Shown here: positions 28,184-40,000 of the stretch, piece by piece
Position numbering within the stretch: the first letter of the stretch is position 1
How the letters are laid out: the number at the start of each line of letters is the position of its first letter
Assembly: GCF_040581485.1 (NCBI RefSeq)
Contig: NC_090129.1
Location: 5,132,501-5,196,500 of the forward strand
Direction: 5' to 3'
Source of the DNA: Linepithema humile
Lineage: Eukaryota > Arthropoda > Insecta > Hymenoptera > Formicidae
Length of the DNA stretch: 64,000 nucleotides
Made by a program: the position numbers and the translations under genes
Notes under the pieces: generated by a model
The model's input: the letters and a program-made list of their open reading frames with translations, nothing else
Told to the model about the DNA's origin: nothing
The model's database searches: none

Positions 28184-28273
28184 TATATAAGACCGGCGAA
28201 GTTCGTTCAGTGTCATTCGTCGGCTTTTAACAATTCCAACAACTTCGCCTTCTCAAGCTGCCGTACCAATCAG
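28184..28273 (+). promoter_or_regulatory. TATA box, initiator and noncoding first exon of eclosion hormone
   Basis: TATATAA at 28184-28190 is followed by the arthropod initiator TCAGT at 28207-28211, placing the probable start near A28209, 25 bp after the first T of the TATA box. The short exon to 28273 ends CAG|gtaaat and would splice over a 1.7-kb intron to 29969, two bases before the hormone ATG. A TATA-driven promoter fits a gene expressed strongly in a few neurons. Confidence 0.7.
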
Positions 28274-28353
28274 GTAAATATTTAAGAATCGTTTTCTTTA
28301 AATTGTTTCTCTGGAAATGCGCAAATGTCTCTCTGTTTTCGCCACGTAGACAG

Positions 28354-28377
28354 TAAAAAAAAAAAAAAAAAAAAAAA
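28354..28377. repeat. poly(A) tract
   Basis: An uninterrupted run of about 24 A residues in the first intron of the eclosion hormone gene. It is low complexity and may vary in length between individuals. Confidence 0.9.
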
Positions 28378-29039
28378 TAGAAAATGCATGTTTTGCGTTA
28401 AAATTTGTTGATCTGTTTTCCGCTAGCCTCTAAAGCGATTCATTGCGTCGTTAGTCGATCGGTTGCGCCAGTCGATCAACATTATTGTTCGTGCAACGTG
28501 CGATATCGAACGCGCAATTTGGTCTTGAATCCTTAAGTGCTTCCTGGACGGTGAGAAAAGAAGGGGAGACAGAGCGGAAAAAAGACAGAGAGAGAAAAAG
28601 AAAGATAGAGCTCTCGCGACGACAGAACAGATAGCCAAGATATCTACCATCCATATTTATTATGTTTATGTGCTCACAATGTGGCCGTTAAGGCGAATGC
28701 GGAAGCACACTAAGGAGATTCCGGTTATAAATGACTGTATACATATATAAAAAAGTGACCAGAGGCGCGACGAGGCGCTCCTCTCGCGGGCACGAGGCAT
28801 GAAGAAAACCTGGCGGGAAACCTTCGGCAGCGATATCGACGACGCATCGTGGCAGACAGCACGGCTGTACACTACTGTTTTCAATTACAAAGAAATAATC
28901 GTACCACGCCACCCGATACTACCGCATTCAGGTTTTCGCATGCCGACGGCGCACAGCTTCGTGACTAATAAGACGTATCGCATCGCATACGGTATGTGAG
29001 CACATGTGCTTAGTGGGCTTTTTGTTTTTTATTAATCGA

Positions 29040-29102
29040 GCGAAAGAGTGAGTGAGTGAGCGAGCGAGCGAGAGAAAAGGAGAGCGAGAGAGCGAGAGAG
29101 AA
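29040..29102. repeat. GAGT/GAGC microsatellite
   Basis: Purine-rich run of GAGT, GAGC and GA units in the eclosion hormone intron. Confidence 0.85.
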
Positions 29103-29970
29103 TTGTTAATACACGAGTTATCCCTGAAAGTTCATCGAATTCGACTCCGGCCGTCTCCCTCTCTGTCCTTCATTTCGAATAAATGCTAATTGCAAACTGG
29201 AAATATAAAACAGTGTGTGAGTGGCGGAGAGAACATTTTTCGCGCTTTTAGAGTAACTTTTCTCGCGGTATGCAAATGAGCTTTAATCCACGGTTGCTAC
29301 ACGGATAGAAAATTCCTTGATTTCCGCCAAAAGCTGAAAGAATAAACTCACTTCCTTTAACTTTTGCAAATTAAAATCTTAATCATTAACTGCAACAAGT
29401 AAAAAAATAATAGTAAATAAAATAAATATGTTAAATATTAATAAGGATGAGTCATGTAATCCTTTTAAAAACTATGCTCTTGAAAGATTAAAGATATCTT
29501 TCTTGTCTAACATATGTTCTCTAATGTCAGATGTCTATCTCTTCTTTGCCATTATAGAAACTACAACCATTACAACTGTAATTCAATAATACATAATTTA
29601 AATCGTTAACCAAAGACCTATTTAGATCATAGATTAGCATTCAAATGACTTAAGAACAGCTCTCTTGCAGAATTTATAATGTAGTTTTAATTTCACGTCA
29701 TACTATGTTGTAAGATATAGCTATATATAAGCTTACTTTCTATTCTATCATCTATATGTAGTTATCATTACTATTTTTTATATTTTTGTAATGTTTTGTA
29801 ATTATTACGCAAACGTTTGCGTAATTATTATGCAAACTTCAATCATGATCAACACATTACGTAAATTTATATTCAAAATATAAATAATTTAATCGAAGCA
29901 ATATGTAGAGATAAATATAAGTGTATTTAGATATATTTTCAACTAAAAGATTAATGTTTCTATTTCAGTC

Positions 29971-30329
29971 ATGAACTTGCCAAACCGAATTATCATACTA
30001 CTCGCTATTATTTTCGCCGTTCTCTGCTTCACGACATCCACGACTGATGCCGAGCGAAATATTGGTAAGTATAAATTTCTATATTATAATAACGTAATTA
30101 ATCTAAAATTTTAATATAGAATTTATATATTACTTTAATTCGTATGGATCGGTTTTGTACAGGTGTTTGCATGCGAAATTGCGCGCAATGCAAAAAAATG
30201 TTTGGCCCTTTTTTCATCGGCACCAAGTGCGCAGATTTCTGTGTGAAATACAAGGGTAAGCTCATTCCGGACTGTGAAGATGAGTTCTCGATTCGTCCCT
30301 TCCTTCAAACGCCCGAGAACGATTATTAA
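29971..30329 (+). CDS. Eh: eclosion hormone precursor
   Basis: Coding exons 29971-30064 and 30163-30329 join in phase 1 to give 86 residues. MNLPNRIIILLAIIFAV opens a hydrophobic signal peptide that should end near residue 26. The mature peptide has the six cysteines of eclosion hormone in the order CxxxCxxC, CxxxC, C, with the family core NCAQCKKMFG, KCADFC and KGKLIPDCED, and ends SIRPFLQTPENDY. The three expected disulfides can form. In insects this neuropeptide is released from a few brain neurons and triggers ecdysis behaviour through a receptor guanylate cyclase on Inka cells, in a positive loop with ecdysis-triggering hormone. Upstream lie a TATA/initiator promoter and a noncoding exon (28209-28273). 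Possible poly(A) signal at 30572-30577. The identification is firm. Confidence 0.97.
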
Positions 30330-31152
30330 TCCTCACAGAATCTATCGAAGCTTTTCGGCTCTCTCTTTCGCATCATAATGTTAATCACACGCGATTGTGC
30401 ATAGTAGAAAAATATGAATTACAAATGTAAATTATTTTTGCCATGCGTTAGAATTTTTATAGATAGTTATAATAAGTAGTAATGTGTGTGCAGATTTTCA
30501 CTATTTCGTAATTTTTTATATCTTTAAGAAAAAGATTATAACTAAATATAATTTAGATTTATAAAAATTTCAATAAATTCTAAAACAAAAGTCTTTGACT
30601 CTTTTGCATTATCAATCTGTAAATTACTTGCAATGTGATAAACAAAATAATTGTAAAAAAAATATCAATTAACTAATTTTGAATATTTGATTAATTAATT
30701 TTAAATTGTTAGTATATATATATTTAGTTAATATATAATTAATTAGTATATATTGTAAGTATTTATTTAGTGTATAATTATAAAATATTATAATTTATTT
30801 TAAGTATCATCTAAACAAATATATTATAATTTAAAATAAGAAAGCGGATCTGCTTAATAAATCATACGCAATGCAAAAAAATGTATAATTTTTTCAACCA
30901 AATTTTAGCCATTATACACTACTAGTGACATACTCTACTAAAGACTTAAGACATTTTTTACTTTTTCAAATTGTCAGCTGATAAAGAAACACATTAAATT
31001 ATCAAATAAAGCATTATTTAAAAAAAACTTCTTTATTGCTTAAAAAAATTGTGAAATTTATTTTTGTTCTACTTATTAAATAAAAGTTATTAGCAAATAA
31101 TATTTTTAATGTTAAGAATGCAATATTAAGAATAAAATATCAATGAATGTAG

Positions 31153-31262
31153 TATCCCAGATAGTTAAATATTAGCAATGTTGGCACAAACAGTAAACTA
31201 AATAAAATTTTACCAAAATTTGCTGTAACTGCTAACATTGCTAACCGTTTGCTTACTGGGAT
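31153..31262. repeat. foldback MITE-like element, copy B
   Basis: It starts TATCCCAGATAG and ends GCTTACTGGGATG, with inverted internal partners TTAGCAATGTTGGCA and TGCTAACATTGCTAA. It is similar to copy A at 22092-22216, indicating a dispersed family of about 110-125 bp. Confidence 0.7.
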
Positions 31263-31589
31263 GACAATATCGATAATAAATATAGAATAATAATATCTAA
31301 CAATAATAAAAAAAAATAATCAATTGTATTTATAGATGCATTGCAACAAAAAAACGTAAAATATAAGAAATCAATTCTGATCTATTTAGTTGGCGATTAA
31401 AATCGCAATAATAACGAAAATTACTTGCAACATTTAACACGTTATTGCAAACTGCTGACATTTTAAGAGATGTCATTATTATACTTCGTAAGCAATATTC
31501 TTTTGAATGCTAACAATCGAGATAAATATGAAAAGATTTAAATATGACTGCAATGATGTGTTCTGTAACCTCAAATTAAAGGTTCAAAA

Positions 31590-33600
31590 AAATATTGTGC
31601 CAAAATGATCAAAGCAACAAACTTTGCAGTAATTACTGCGAAAAAATACAATTAAAAATATTATAAAGTAGATACTTATCATTAATCATGCAGCCGCTGC
31701 ACTCTCTATATATTTAATCAAGAAATAACATGATGTGTGCTAACAGAATTTCAGAACAACACTACTAATATATAGAATCTAATTGCCAACAATAACGATT
31801 GAACGAGATATTTAAAGCAATACTGCAAGTTTCGACCTTTTACAAGAGATGCTGAAGATAATTTTTCGTGTGCAATGTTTTTTTAAACAATCACGAAAAA
31901 AATGGAGCAGTTTGAATGCATCACCGTGGCGCTTCTAGAACTGTTACTATTTCTAGAAAAATAATATTGCACTTTTTGAAGTGCCGAAAGCAGCAAATTT
32001 CATAATAATTACCATAGAAAATATTCGAAATATTATCGTAAATTTCAGAAATAGTTGAAATAGCAAATTATTATAAGTACAATTGGCACAGTTAATTGTA
32101 GAAAAAAGCATATACATACCTGATAATAATCATACACTTGATGCTTTTCCATTGTCTTTCAGACGACAAGATAACTTCATTTGTACGAAGAAATTCGAGC
32201 GATGATTTTCGGGCGCACAAACGCGAGTCACTGATACTGAAATCGCAATAATAATAATCACACACAGAAGTGGTACAGCAAATGTTGAACACTTAACGAG
32301 AAACAGTTACGATAAATTTTCGTATACAGAGCACTTTTAAACAACAATTATCACGAGAAACGTGAAACGGTTTGAATGCGACTTTCGCGCAGTATTACTA
32401 CTTTTTGTTTAGAGTTTGCACGCAAAAATCGACAGATGGTGTTTATGTGCTGCGCAAAGCGCTCTCTCCCGGACAAAAAATGATAACACTGTTTCCCGCG
32501 TTATCGCGGTATGTTCTGAAATGTTATAATTTACAGAAAAATAATATTGCACTTTTCGAAGTGCCGAAAGTAGCAAGTTTCATAATAAAAATCATAGAAA
32601 AAACATTCGAATTATTATCATAAATATCATAAATAATCAAAATAGCAAATTATTACAAGTACAATTGACGACAATTATTATAGAAAAAAGTATAGTTCAA
32701 AGCCCCGGGAAAGTTCCCGGAAAGTTTGAGAATTTTCCCGAAATTTTTGGGAAATTTCCTCTGAGCCAAGGAAAGTTCCCCGAAATTTTTGAGAACTTTC
32801 CTCAGAGGAAACTTCCCGAGAACTTTCCCGAGGCTTCGAACTATAGAAAAAAAACATGTACATACCTAATAATAATCATTGCACTCATTGCTTTTTTACT
32901 GCATTTCGGCAAAAAGATAACCTAATTTATGCGAAGATGATTTGAGATGCACAGATGCAAATCTCCGATACTGGAATCGCAATAATATCGATTATATAAA
33001 TATTTAGCACTTTGAAATAAACAGACACGATAAATTTTCGCGCATAATGCTTTTTTAAACAATAATCGCGAGAAATACAAAGTTGAATGCGACTTTGCCA
33101 CAGATTGCCGCGACGTGCACTGTGTCTTCGGTTTGAAATGTAATTGAAATTCTGGAAGTATCCAAACGGTTACAATAATATACAATAGCTAACTTCACAT
33201 TAATTACCACATAAAAATGATATTCGAAATATTTTCATATTATAAATAGTTGAAATAGCAAATTGTTATGATAATATAACTGGCTCAATTAATTGTAGAA
33301 TAAAAGACACATATATACCTTGTAATAATTATGCATTCGCTGCTCTTTTGATGTATTTCGGCAAGACCTAATATAACCTGATTTATGCGACGATCGATGT
33401 CGTTAGCATATAGAAGTGAATTGTCGATACTAAAATCACAATAACGATTATATCCGATATGTAATACGTTACTACAAATTTCCGACATTTTACAAGAGAT
33501 ATTTGCAACAACTTTTTGCATACGATATCGTTTTTTGGCGATAAAAGTCGCGACAAGCACGGAATAGCTTCTATGTATTTCTGCCATTGCTCCCCGTGGC
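31590..33600. repeat. degenerate tandem repeat array
   Basis: Related blocks recur in the same order. GTGCCGAAAG then AGCAAATTTCATAATAA is seen near 31980 and 32560, with weaker relatives near 31597 and 33184. A second block, TAGAA(A/T)AAA then ACATACCT and AATAATCAT, is near 32098, 32845 and 33297. A third, (G/C)ATACT(G/A)(A/G)AATC(G/A)CAATAA, is near 32230, 32972 and 33428. Spacing varies from about 370 to 750 bp because of insertions and decay. No coding function is visible. Confidence 0.6.
32691..32845. repeat. hairpin element inserted in the repeat array
   Basis: The ends TATAGTTCAAAGCCCCGGG and CCCGAGGCTTCGAACTATA are near-perfect inverted repeats, and the body is a G/C-run hairpin with many TTCCC and GGGAA blocks. 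The neighbouring repeat copies near 32098 and 33297 lack it, which shows it was inserted. The exact target duplication is unclear because TATAGAAAAAA occurs on both sides. It contains the palindrome GGGAAATTTCC at 32749-32759, identical to a Rel/kappa-B consensus. Confidence 0.75.
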
Positions 33601-34092
33601 GCGTTTTATGATTAACTTCAGTTTGAAACATAAAAAGTTAAAATTATAAATTAATCATATTAGTAACTGTAATTAGTTAATTAGTAAAAATAATACTTGA
33701 GATATATATTGTAATAAATATTACAAATAGTTAAAATAGAGTAAATTAATTTATTTAATATAATCTGCAATATTAAAAATATTAAAATCTTATTTAAATG
33801 CACAGGAAATAAAATAAAAAATCTTGTTTATTATTTATTATTTATTAATTCTAAATATTTAAATAAACTATGTAATATTTTGAACACATTTTTTTGAATA
33901 TTTGAAACAATATTAAACATAAAACACCAAAACACCTAAGAAATGTATATAAAAATCCAATCTTCAATGTATGCAAACAATACATCTTCTGATGTGTATA
34001 ATTCTATTGATTTTTATTATTGTAAATATATATATATAAATATAAAAGTGCATTTCTTCCACAAAATGGCTTATTGTCAAGCTATCTATCTA

Positions 34093-37000
34093 TTATTCTG
34101 GTGTAGGTGGAGTTACATAACATTCTGGAATTGTTGATAGAGATTGCTTCAATTCCAACTGCTGCACCTAATAATAACAAAATATATAAATAATTTATTT
34201 GAATTTATCTTCTAGATTATTATTTAAATTCTTACACGTTGTCGCAGGGCCTTTTCATTGATGGCTGCTCGTGTCATTAACTGTTTTACTTTCTCTAGAA
34301 GTTTGGATTTATGAATTAACTGTTGTTTTAATATTTGGAAATCTCCATTGTCATCTTCTTTATGAGCTTGCTCTAATACAACTATTCTCTGCTCAGCCAA
34401 TTGTAAATCCGATTCCAAACTTATCACACGCTTCTGAGACTCTTCATATTGTCTAAGTAAAATGTCTCCTTCAATGACATTTGTTTTTCTCTATATTAAA
34501 AAAGTGATATATAATGTATATATAATAACGCATGATAAGAAAAATATATATAACATCAAAGAAAAAATTAATTTACTTGATTGACTATAAAGTTATTTTT
34601 CTTAGAATTCAATTTCAGTCGTTTATTCTCTGCCTGAAGTTTCTCGATAATCCGCTTCAATGTAAATATTGTTTTCTCCATTTCAAAGGTAGATTTTTTA
34701 GTGCTTGATTCTGGTAATTCTTTATCTGATGATCTAGGAGTAGAATCAGAAGATTTTTCTGCTTTTAATAATTTTATGTATCTGTAATAATAATATAAAA
34801 TTATATTATATTTTTAATACTATTATCTATATACTAATTCTTATAATATATAAAAATATGTATTGTAAACGTACTTTTCTAGATGTTCAATTTTTTCTCG
34901 CAATCTTGGAGTATCAGAATTTGCCTTTTCTAATTCCAGTCGTAACTCAAAGTTTTCACTTTCTAACTTCAGATTCATCTTTTCAAGAACATCTTTGGTC
35001 ATTTCTAATTTTTCAAGCTGACTAATTACAGATGAATTACCCTGAAAATATCATAGTTAGAATAAAAATCACACAGCCATTATAAAAGTTCTAATGTAAA
35101 GAATATGCCAACCTGCGAAACTGCTTCCAAAGCCGCATTATGCCGTTTTAATTCTGCTATCTCTAACATTAAATGTTCATTACTTTCTTTTTCTAAGCGA
35201 TTAGTTAATTCCTTAACACGTTCTTTCAATATTCGACATTCTTTTTCTAGTTCTTCTTCTCTATAATGCTGAATATTTGCAATAGGTCTTGCCGTTGAAC
35301 TGCTAGAGACAATACTTTCACTTTCAAGTTTGAGCTTGCTTCTTAAATACCATTTTTCTCGTTCCATACATGAAACGACAGATCGAAGTTTTTCATAATT
35401 TGCAAGCAATTTTTCATATTCATCAGTCTTTTCCTTAAATTTTTCTTTCAACTTTTCTGCTGTCTGTTGCCATTTCTTCTGTTTTTCCCACAATGAAAGT
35501 TCTTCCGCAGTCTGTATTAAAAGAGGAATGTATTAAACACAGTAATATAAAATAGTAATATAAAACAGCAAATTCTATTACATACTTTAGCTTTTTTAAC
35601 TTCTTGCGCCAAATATTCTCGATCTAATTGAGTCTTCGCTTTATGCAACTCTTCTTCTAAAGATGTTACTTTGCGTTCAAGTTGTGCTTCACGTTGCGAT
35701 GTTTTCTTCTCCTGAGATTTTATCGCCATGTATCTAAAGTAGATCAAATATCTTTAATGCATATTTTGCAACTTTTAAAAATACAGAATAAAATTGATTA
35801 AAAAAAAATCTAAACTATTTGCTCAAAAATTAGTATATGAATTTACCTGCGACTGAGTTGCTGTTTTAGATCAGTTATTTCATACTTATACATTTTCTCC
35901 TTTTGCATTAGAGACTGAAGCTGCCGGCGCAAAAGATCAGTTTGATTTTGTTGTTGCATTTGATCGCGATTATGTATCGTTTCGCTCGTTTTTGCATCAA
36001 CCCGACTGTGAATTGTGATTTGTTGGGGTTGATTTACAGATTCTATTAATTCAACTTCATTCTGTGCAATAAAAGAATAATATGTAGATTGTATTATTCA
36101 GCGAATTAATAAAACTATAACACACCTGTAATTGTTGACAAGCAATAGTTAGTTCGTGTATTTTGTCATCTTTCTCTTGTAGCTCTTTCATCAAGGAAAT
36201 ATTTCCTTTTGTAATTAACATGCGATTTTCAGACAACTGTTGTCTGAGTGTTTCGGCCTCGGATTGCCACTTATTTAATTCACCACGATAACTCTCCAAT
36301 TCATTTTTATGTTGTTGCTCTAATCTAAAAAAATATGAATTATTTGTATTTTATAAAATCTATATCATGCTAAAATCCATGCTCTACTACGTTATGCATA
36401 TTAATATTGAGAATTTAATTGAGTTTATTAAGTAATATTATATTATTATCGAACCTTTCCCTCATACGATCCATATATTTCAATCTTTCTTCTGCTAATC
36501 GGTGCCAACGTTCGCTTAATTCCTTGCTGATATTTAATTCTGCTTCAAAGGTAGACACCTTTTCACGTAGCCTTGCAATTTCTTCTTCTTGCGCGGCATT
36601 ATTTCTCGACATCTTCGACGTGGCTTCATCGTCTGCTGACATCTTTTCGAAAACATTCTTTGCAGTTACAGATTCTTCAGTTTTTTTTCTTTCACCTTGC
36701 ATAGCTAAAATGCGGTCGTGCAAACTCTTGATCTCATCTTGAAAACGACTCGCTGCCCGACTATGTTCGTCCCTGTCTTCTTTCAATAAATTCTGATATC
36801 TCGAGATAGTCTCCTCTTTTTGATTAATTAATTTCTGTAAACTATTTATTGTCGATTTTAAAGCCAGCTTGTCGGTACAATCAGTATTTGTAACATGTGG
36901 TTGGATCATTAATTCGTCGAGTATATTTTGCTTTTGGGTAAGATGGGATTCTTTTTCTTCAATTGCTTTGTTCAGAGTGTCCATTTTTTCCTGATATTGT

Positions 37001-40000
37001 GAGTCTCTTTCCTCAATCGCTTTGTTAAGAATGTCCACTTTTGCTTGATATTGCGAATCTTTTTCCGCTATCGTTTTGTTCAGAGCGTCCACTTTTGCTT
37101 TATATTCCGTTAATTGCGATTCAAGTTTTACGAGTATCGCGGAACGTTCCGATGTGAGTTTTAGCGTTTGATCCATTTGTTCATTAAGAATTATCGAACT
37201 GCCGCTCTCTTCTGTGTTACTTCCCACTTCTTGGAATGTCTTTTTCATGCTTTCACTCGGTTCAATAGACTTTTGGGTATCTTCAACAGCTTCGGTTTTC
37301 TTAGTCGTATCTTCTGCTTTTTCATCCAAGCAACAAGTATAGGGATCTGTTTGTATACTGATAATTTGAGTTTCTATTGTTGCTTGAATTGACTTTGTCT
37401 CCAAATTTGATGTATTAATTCGCGGCTGGTGATCTTGTTGTTGTGGATACCAAGCTCTCTGAATATTTACCATGTCCTGCTCCATGTTTGTTATTACTGT
37501 CTCATATTCATTGAATTTACTATTAGCAATTTGAAGTTCATGTTCCAAGTGAGCTATTCTTCGCTTGTACTTGAAATCCTAATAAAAAGAAACTTTTATT
37601 ATATAAAACAAATTTCAAAACAACATGAATTATGGTTTTTTTAAAATCATTATTAAATAAGATATAAATTTATCAAAAATTGAGTTTTGTAATTAAAACA
37701 CATTAATAAATGCGATTATTTAAAAATAAAAAATGTTTTAATAATAAATTTTCACATACATAAACTTACACTTAGAGTTTGCTGTGAAATTTCGGCAAAA
37801 TGTTCCATTACGTTCTGAACGCTACCAGCGCCAATTTGTTGTTCTAATATATCTTTCAAACGTTCAACAATCTCAAGTCGAGCAGATAAAAGTTGATGTT
37901 CATGTTTAATATCTTCATGACATTTTTTTGTTTTCTGCATCTCCGATTCAATACTTTGACGATTTGTTTTTAATTTTGCAGCAAGCACAATTATTTTTTC
38001 TAAAGTGCTTATAGAAGTTGATCCCACATATTGGCATTGTAAAAAATATATAATATCTAGATAATACCTGTAACATATACAACATTGCAATATATTTTTT
38101 ATATGTAAAATAATATCTAAATGTAAGTTTTAATCTTACTTGCAACGATTGTCACATTGTTTCCGATAATCTTGCATGAAAATGCGCATTTCTTCACATT
38201 TCTTCCTTGAGTTATCCAATTCTTGTTGCATAAAAGATAGCTCATTCTGTAGTTGCGTTTTCTGTGCAGTTAGTTCCATTTCTGACATCTTTTTACTTGT
38301 AAGCTCAAAATCAAGTCTCGAAATAGTGGCTTTGTCTTCACTTACAGCTTGTAAATCTAATATCTGATGCCTAAGACTATCCAATTCTAATGTTTGTAAT
38401 GAATTCAGTGAGTATTGCAATCGAGCTTCCTCTTCTGAAATTTTTAGCATTTTTTTCAAACTTTCGTTTTCTATGGTAAGTTGCGCTTTGTCATTTTGTA
38501 ATTTCTGTAAACGGTTATCATCTATTTGCGTAGTTTCCTGCAATGCAAGTTCCTTAGACAACTTTTTGTGTAGTTCAATCGATTTCTCCTGCAGTTCAGA
38601 ATTGGAAACGGAAAGTTGTTTAATGTTATCTTCACACTTTGTTAACTGTGTTTGTGATATTTCGTGTAATCTAGCCATCTGATCAGCTCGCTGCCTTTCA
38701 ATGAGTTCCTTGGCTTCTATTATTTTTAATCTTTCTTGCAAATTATCATCGCGATTATTTACTTTTTGTAAATCTTCCAAGAGTTGGTATTTTTCTTGTC
38801 TTATTACTTCTATTTCGGCTTTCAAAGATAATATTTCACTGTAATCAGGACATATCATTGCAGATTCCAATAATGCATGATGACGTATATTCAGTTCTTC
38901 ATATTTCTCTTTCAATTCGTTATATACTGTTAAGCTTACAGAATTATATAAATTACTCTGCAAAAGTGAAATTTCTGACAGCAACGATTTACTGTATTGG
39001 TTTGCATCAGTAAGAGCTCTGTTAAGATCGCTCTCTTTTTTAATTACTTCTTTTTGATAATTATATGACCTATTAGTTTCTTTGTTGAGTAAATGTTGAA
39101 GATTGGCATTTTTTCTATTCATAACGATTATTTCGTTAGCAGCATCCGCGTATTCTCTCGTTTTTATCGCAAATGTTTTCTGAACTTCGTCATTTCCATC
39201 TTCTATAATCTGCCAATTTCTCTTATAAATTTCTAACTGCTTTGTAAAACCATTTATTTCATCTTTCAATTCATTATTTTCCTGAATCAATGAATCTTTC
39301 TGCTTTTCCCACTCCTCTGCTTCATTTTTATATGCCGTTTGTAAAGCTTTCATTTCTGTAAGATACATTGTCATAGCTTCATCGTCATCATGGTTCTCGT
39401 ATAATTTTTCAAAATCTATATTTTTATTCATTGCTAAACCTTGTAATACATTGTCTTTCTTCTGCAATTCTTTTCTATAAAACATATAATAATTTATTAA
39501 TTATAATTGTTTAATTATTTGTAACACGATAATAACACAGGATTTAAAAAATGAACTTCATAAAATACCTTAGTAATTTTAGCTGTGTTCTTAACTCAGC
39601 ATTGCTACCTTGCACAACATTAAGATGTTCCTGTAATCTCATAGCTGGATGATACCAACCAGCTAAATGTCTGACATCTAAAGCTTCTAATAATCGTTCC
39701 AGTGTATCAGATTGAATTTCCACCTCGCTCTTACCTAGACAAAAAAACATAAAAATATTAAAAACTTATTTTCTAAAGCAAGATATTAAGAATAGTAATG
39801 TTTCAAATTTCGTTGAAACAAAGTAATGTGAGAAATCAAACAGATTTAGATGAATTACCAACATTTTGTATATTATAGAATAGAAAGTAAAAAAGAACAA
39901 AACAAAACAAAACAAAAAATTTTTAAGGTGTCGAAGAAATGGAAATGTGTGCAACACTAAAGTACCGTTAAAGTTAGCGAAAATTCACCATCTTGATTGT

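Larger units (their letters stand above)
30330..34092. other. gene-poor repeat-rich interval
   Basis: No convincing gene. It holds the eclosion hormone 3' end, a foldback element (31153-31262), degenerate repeated units between about 31590 and 33600, and a hairpin element (32691-32845). Small reverse-strand frames near 32092, 32922 and 33285 resemble each other only because they read through the same repeat unit. Confidence 0.6.

Noticed and set aside
28799..28999. 66-residue frame in the eclosion hormone intron
   Set aside because: No signal peptide or neuropeptide features and no match to the hormone exons.
32092..33631. Several small minus-strand frames with similar residues such as CDFSI and CDSSI
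   Set aside because: The similarity comes from the repeated noncoding units; the frames lack shared starts and stops.
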